From Bacillota bacterium (GTDB taxonomy: Bacteria; Bacillota; Clostridia; Lachnospirales; Lachnospiraceae), in assembly GCA_023409535.1 (NCBI GenBank), contig JAEYGZ010000027.1, forward strand, positions 62,001-126,000: a stretch of DNA of 64,000 bases, written 5' to 3'. Position 1 is the stretch's first letter. Every line of letters begins with the position of its first letter. The notes under the pieces were generated by a model. The model saw only the letters and a program-made list of their open reading frames with translations. It made no database searches and was not told the origin of the DNA. Positions 60,852 through 64,000 of this stretch are shown one piece after another. Both the position numbers and the translations under genes were made by a program.

Positions 60852-61865
60852 ATGATGAGCAAAGAAATGAATAAACAGAATGTTCCGTTCCTTGATATAA
60901 AAGACCTGGTGGTTGAATACAGATCGGACGGTCAGATCATCCATGCGGTAAACAGTGTTTCACTGACCCTGGAGCGGGGAAAGACCTTGGGACTCGTAGG
61001 CGAAACCGGGGCAGGTAAGACTACGATATGCAAGTCCATTCTCCGAATTCTTCCCGATGTGGGGGCCAAAGTTGCCGGAGGAAAGGTGTTTCTTAATGAT
61101 ACCGATTTGTTTGCCCTTTCCGAGCCGGAGATGATGAAGATACGCGGTAATGAGATATCAATGATTTTCCAGGATCCCATGACCGCACTGAATCCGGTGC
61201 TGCGTGTGGGAGAGCAGATAGAGGAGGTAGTCCGCCTTCATAATAAGGGTTCGAAGGAGGAGCATGAAAAGCGTGCCAAGGAGATGCTGGAGATGGTAGG
61301 TATCCCTTCCGAGCGGTATTATGAGTATCCTCATCAGTTCTCCGGCGGTATGAAGCAGCGCGTGATTATCGCAATTGCCCTTGCATGTAATCCGGATTTA
61401 CTGTTGGCCGACGAGCCGACCACGGCATTGGATGTAACCATTCAGGCACAAGTTCTGGATTTAATTGCGGGGCTGCGTGAAAAATACAATACTGCCATGG
61501 TGCTGGTTACCCATGATATGGGTGTGGTAGCAACTACCTGTGATATGGTGGCGGTTATCTATGCTGGCACCATCGTAGAGTATGGCACAAAGGAACAAAT
61601 ATTTGACCATCCAACCCACCCCTATACCATAGGTTTGTTCGGCGCGATTCCGGATATGAATGAGGATGAGGAGTGGCTCCATCCCATTGAGGGACTGCCG
61701 CCTGATCCGTCTCATCTTCCTGAAGGCTGCCCGTTCAATCCACGGTGCAACTTTGCTACGGAAGAATGCCGCGGTGAGCGGATTCCGATGCAGAAGACAG
61801 AAGACGGTCATGACTGCCGTTGCTGCCATATCAAAGAAGTTACGGAGCAGGAGGGAAGAAAATGA
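60852..61865 (+). CDS. ABC ATPase, DppD/OppD family
   Basis: This 337-residue ATPase has Walker A GETGAGKTT, signature FSGGMKQR, Walker B LLLADEP and H-loop VTHDMG. The C-terminal extension has four cysteines (CPFNPRCNFATEEC, then CRCC), which in this family can hold an iron-sulfur cluster. All catalytic motifs look canonical. Its stop overlaps the start of the partner ATPase by 4 nt. AGGAGGGG lies ahead of its ATG. Confidence 0.94.
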   Translation: MMSKEMNKQNVPFLDIKDLVVEYRSDGQIIHAVNSVSLTLERGKTLGLVGETGAGKTTICKSILRILPDVGAKVAGGKVFLNDTDLFALSEPEMMKIRGNEISMIFQDPMTALNPVLRVGEQIEEVVRLHNKGSKEEHEKRAKEMLEMVGIPSERYYEYPHQFSGGMKQRVIIAIALACNPDLLLADEPTTALDVTIQAQVLDLIAGLREKYNTAMVLVTHDMGVVATTCDMVAVIYAGTIVEYGTKEQIFDHPTHPYTIGLFGAIPDMNEDEEWLHPIEGLPPDPSHLPEGCPFNPRCNFATEECRGERIPMQKTEDGHDCRCCHIKEVTEQEGRK

Positions 61866-62809
61866 AACCGGTGATTGAAGTACAAGGATTAAAGAAATAC
61901 TTTCCTACTGCCCGTGGAATGCTGCATGCGGTGGATGATGTAACCTTTACAATAGAGAAGGGAAAGACCCTGGGTGTGGTAGGTGAGTCCGGCTGCGGCA
62001 AATCCACGCTGGGAAGAACTATCATTCATTTGCATGAAAGCACTGCAGGTAATATTTTCCTTGAAGGTGAGGATATTACTGCCTTAAAGGGAAAGGCACT
62101 GCGCAGTGCCCGTGAGAAGATGCAGATCATCTTTCAGGATCCGTATTCTTCTCTGGATCCCAGAAAAACCGTTGAAGCGACAATTCGAGAACCGCTTACG
62201 GTTTCAAAACGGTATGGCAGGAAAGAAACGGAACAGCAGGCGATAGAGCTGATGGAATTTGTCGGTATAGATGCCCGTCTGCGTACCGCATATCCTCATG
62301 AGCTGGACGGCGGAAGAAGACAGCGTATCGGTATCGCACGTGCGCTGGCACTGGACCCGAAGTTTGTGGTCTGTGATGAACCGGTTTCTGCGCTGGATGT
62401 ATCCATTCAGGCACAGGTGCTGAACCTGTTAAAGAAGCTGCAGCAGCAAAAAGGCCTGACCTATATGTTCGTTACCCATGATATGTCGGTAGTACGCCAT
62501 ATCTCAGACGATATCTGCGTGATGTATCTTGGACAGGTAGTTGAAAAATGTCCTTCCAAGGAGCTTTTCCGGCAGCCGTTGCATCCATATACGAAGGCAC
62601 TGCTGTCTGCGATTCCTTCCGTGGATATCCACAATCCCAACAAGCGTGAGATACTGCGCGGAGAATTGACCTCGCCGATCAATCCGAAGCCGGGTTGCCG
62701 CTTTGCTGCACGCTGTCCCTTTGCCAAGGATGTATGCAGCCAACCTCAGAAACAGGAAGAGATAGCTCCGGGACACTTTGTCTCCTGCTGCAGAGTGCGT
62801 GAGCTTTGA
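61862..62809 (+). CDS. ABC ATPase, DppF/OppF family, with variant signature
   Basis: This 315-residue ATPase has Walker A GESGCGKST, Walker B FVVCDEP and H-loop VTHDMS. The signature is LDGGRRQR (148-155), with Asp in place of the usual Ser, while the partner keeps FSGGMKQR. The C-terminal CRFAARCPFAKDVC cysteine cluster is family-typical. The open frame extends upstream, but the ATG at 61862 follows GGAGGGAAG and overlaps the DppD-like stop (ATGA). It forms the heterodimeric motor of the importer. Confidence 0.93.
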   Translation: MKPVIEVQGLKKYFPTARGMLHAVDDVTFTIEKGKTLGVVGESGCGKSTLGRTIIHLHESTAGNIFLEGEDITALKGKALRSAREKMQIIFQDPYSSLDPRKTVEATIREPLTVSKRYGRKETEQQAIELMEFVGIDARLRTAYPHELDGGRRQRIGIARALALDPKFVVCDEPVSALDVSIQAQVLNLLKKLQQQKGLTYMFVTHDMSVVRHISDDICVMYLGQVVEKCPSKELFRQPLHPYTKALLSAIPSVDIHNPNKREILRGELTSPINPKPGCRFAARCPFAKDVCSQPQKQEEIAPGHFVSCCRVREL

Positions 62810-62834
62810 TATAAGTATAATTAGGAGAAGAAAA

Positions 62835-64000
62835 ATGAGTAAAAAAGATGTTTTGGTATTTATTTCGGATCAGCATTCCTGGCAGCAGCAAGGCTATGCA
62901 GGGGACAGACTGGTGCGAACACCTAATTTGGATCGGATCGCTGCGTCCGGCACCGTAATGAGGAACAATTATACCTCCTATCCCCTGTGTGTGCCTGCCC
63001 GCATGTCTATGATGAGCAGTCAGCTGGCAAGCCATTGCGGGGTGATGAGTAATGTAGCTGCGCTGGATTCTAATCGTGCAACGTTTGCCCATTGTCTGAA
63101 TGTCGTTGGCTATGAAACGGTGCTTTGCGGCAGAATGCATTTTGTAGGACCGGATCAGCGGCATGGCTTTTCCCGGCGGATTGCCGGTGATCAGACTCCG
63201 ATTTTCCATAATCGTCCCAACGCGGCCTTTGCCTTTGAGCGCGGTGTGCATGATAAGACACCCCAGGGCGGACCTTCCAGCCTGAGTGTAATCGGTGCGG
63301 GGAACTCACCAACGTTGGAATTTGACCGTTATGTAGTTTCGGAGGCAGTAACCTATCTGTCAGGTTCCTATGATACGCCGCAGTTTCTCTGCGTCGGTAC
63401 CTATGGACCGCACCATCCTTATGTAGCCCCCAAAGAGCTGTATGAGTATTATTTGGATAAGGTAGACATCCCGGAGGAGACTTTTGGCTATCCGGAGCAT
63501 CCGGCCATCCATGGTAAGGTTCTGCGGGATACCGATCCTGAGGTGGTGCGGGCAGTTCGCGCTTCCTATTACGGAATGGTTGAGTTCGAGGACCAGCAGG
63601 TGGGAATTGTATACGATACATTTCAGGAATATCTGAAACGTAACGGACGTGAGGGAATCTTTGTGTATGTATCCGATCACGGTGACCATGCAGGTTACCG
63701 TGGCTATTATGGTAAGGGAACCTTCTACGAAGCCTCAGCCCACACGCCGATGATATTTGCCGGTGACGGCATAGAAAAAGGAAAAGTTATTCAGGGTGCG
63801 ACCTCCTTGATGGATTTAGGCCCGACGCTTTGCGACTTTGCCGGTACGGTATATCCTCCCGATGCGGACGGTGTCAGTCTGTATCCTATGCTGACAGGTG
63901 CAGAGGATGATACAGATCGTATGGTGGTAAGCGAAGCCGGAGGAGAGAAGGATTACAGGTCCGGAGTATTTTCCTATGGACAGATGGTCAAATGGAAGGA
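62835..64000 (+). CDS. Cys-type sulfatase, partial at window end
   Basis: This frame is open from 62835 to the window edge (388 codons, no stop). It begins MSKKDVLVFISDQHSWQQQGY, has the formylglycine motif CVPARMSMMSS with C52, TYGPHHPY, and VSDHGDHAGYRGYYGKG near residue 280. The SDQH start and HGD-x-AG pattern resemble choline-sulfatase-like and GAG-sulfatase-like members. The glycine at the end of the usual CxPxRxxxxTG motif is Ser here. No signal peptide. AGGAGAAG precedes the ATG 25 nt after the ABC ATPase, so it is in the importer operon. Confidence 0.9.
   Translation, partial: MSKKDVLVFISDQHSWQQQGYAGDRLVRTPNLDRIAASGTVMRNNYTSYPLCVPARMSMMSSQLASHCGVMSNVAALDSNRATFAHCLNVVGYETVLCGRMHFVGPDQRHGFSRRIAGDQTPIFHNRPNAAFAFERGVHDKTPQGGPSSLSVIGAGNSPTLEFDRYVVSEAVTYLSGSYDTPQFLCVGTYGPHHPYVAPKELYEYYLDKVDIPEETFGYPEHPAIHGKVLRDTDPEVVRAVRASYYGMVEFEDQQVGIVYDTFQEYLKRNGREGIFVYVSDHGDHAGYRGYYGKGTFYEASAHTPMIFAGDGIEKGKVIQGATSLMDLGPTLCDFAGTVYPPDADGVSLYPMLTGAEDDTDRMVVSEAGGEKDYRSGVFSYGQMVKWK

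Noticed and set aside
63070..63689. Overlapping minus-strand open frames near the window end
   Set aside because: They are antisense to the partial sulfatase, whose catalytic motifs are clear on the plus strand.

Overview
The window looks like chromosome from a low-GC, strictly anaerobic, motile, spore-forming Firmicute, most likely a Lachnospiraceae/Clostridium cluster XIVa type. This rests on strong Shine-Dalgarno sites, TTGACA-N17-TATAAT promoters, class III fructose-bisphosphatase, LplB/YtcP-type sugar ABC systems, a LysM-GH18 cortex-hydrolase relative, an anaerobic sulfatase-maturating enzyme and a 4Fe-4S aldo/keto reductase. No rRNA, tRNA, CRISPR array, transposase or phage gene was seen. 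The window is essentially a string of glycan/glycoside-use loci separated by a few housekeeping genes.

Region 1 (1-6385) is a C-glycoside deglycosylation operon. Two complete alpha/beta deglycosidase pairs (beta1-alpha1 and alpha2-beta2) flank one Gfo/Idh/MocA oxidoreductase, followed by an iron-sulfur aldo/keto reductase and a TIM-barrel isomerase. Its arginine codon use differs clearly from the following genes. Region 2 (6528-19058) is an unsaturated-uronide locus: a chemoreceptor, a membrane-bound AraC regulator, a sugar ABC importer, and three cytosolic (alpha/alpha)-barrel enzymes (DUF2264, GH88, GH105). Region 3 (19254-31029) holds a second chemoreceptor, a GH2 enzyme with a GPH symporter, a membrane-anchored GH3 with swapped domain order plus a lipoprotein, and a LytTR/GHKL two-component pair. 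Three promoters here share direct repeats at exactly 21-bp phasing, each placed exactly 64 nt upstream of its -10.

Region 4 (31043-37033) is mostly housekeeping: an NifX-like protein, a DUF134 regulator and a ferredoxin on the minus strand, a lone oxidoreductase, a LysM-GH18 protein lacking its expected catalytic residues, and Fbp. Region 5 (37083-49707) is a LacI-controlled sulfate-ester module: a NitT/TauT-type ABC importer with two different permeases and two complementary, asymmetric ATPases, a sulfatase, its radical-SAM maturase, a TauE/SafE exporter, and a surface beta-helix protein. The ABC operon and the beta-helix gene carry an identical 17-bp operator just downstream of their -10 boxes, tying them into one regulon.

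Region 6 (49727-64000, running off the end) contains a phosphoglucose isomerase paralogue, a sulfatase, a GH3, a second sulfatase, a complete peptide/oligosaccharide-family ABC importer and a third sulfatase. None of the four sulfatases has a signal peptide, so sulfated substrates appear to be imported intact and desulfated in the cytoplasm. The only maturase visible is in region 5. In all three ABC operons a stem-loop sits directly after the solute-binding gene, which would let that gene be expressed above the permeases.
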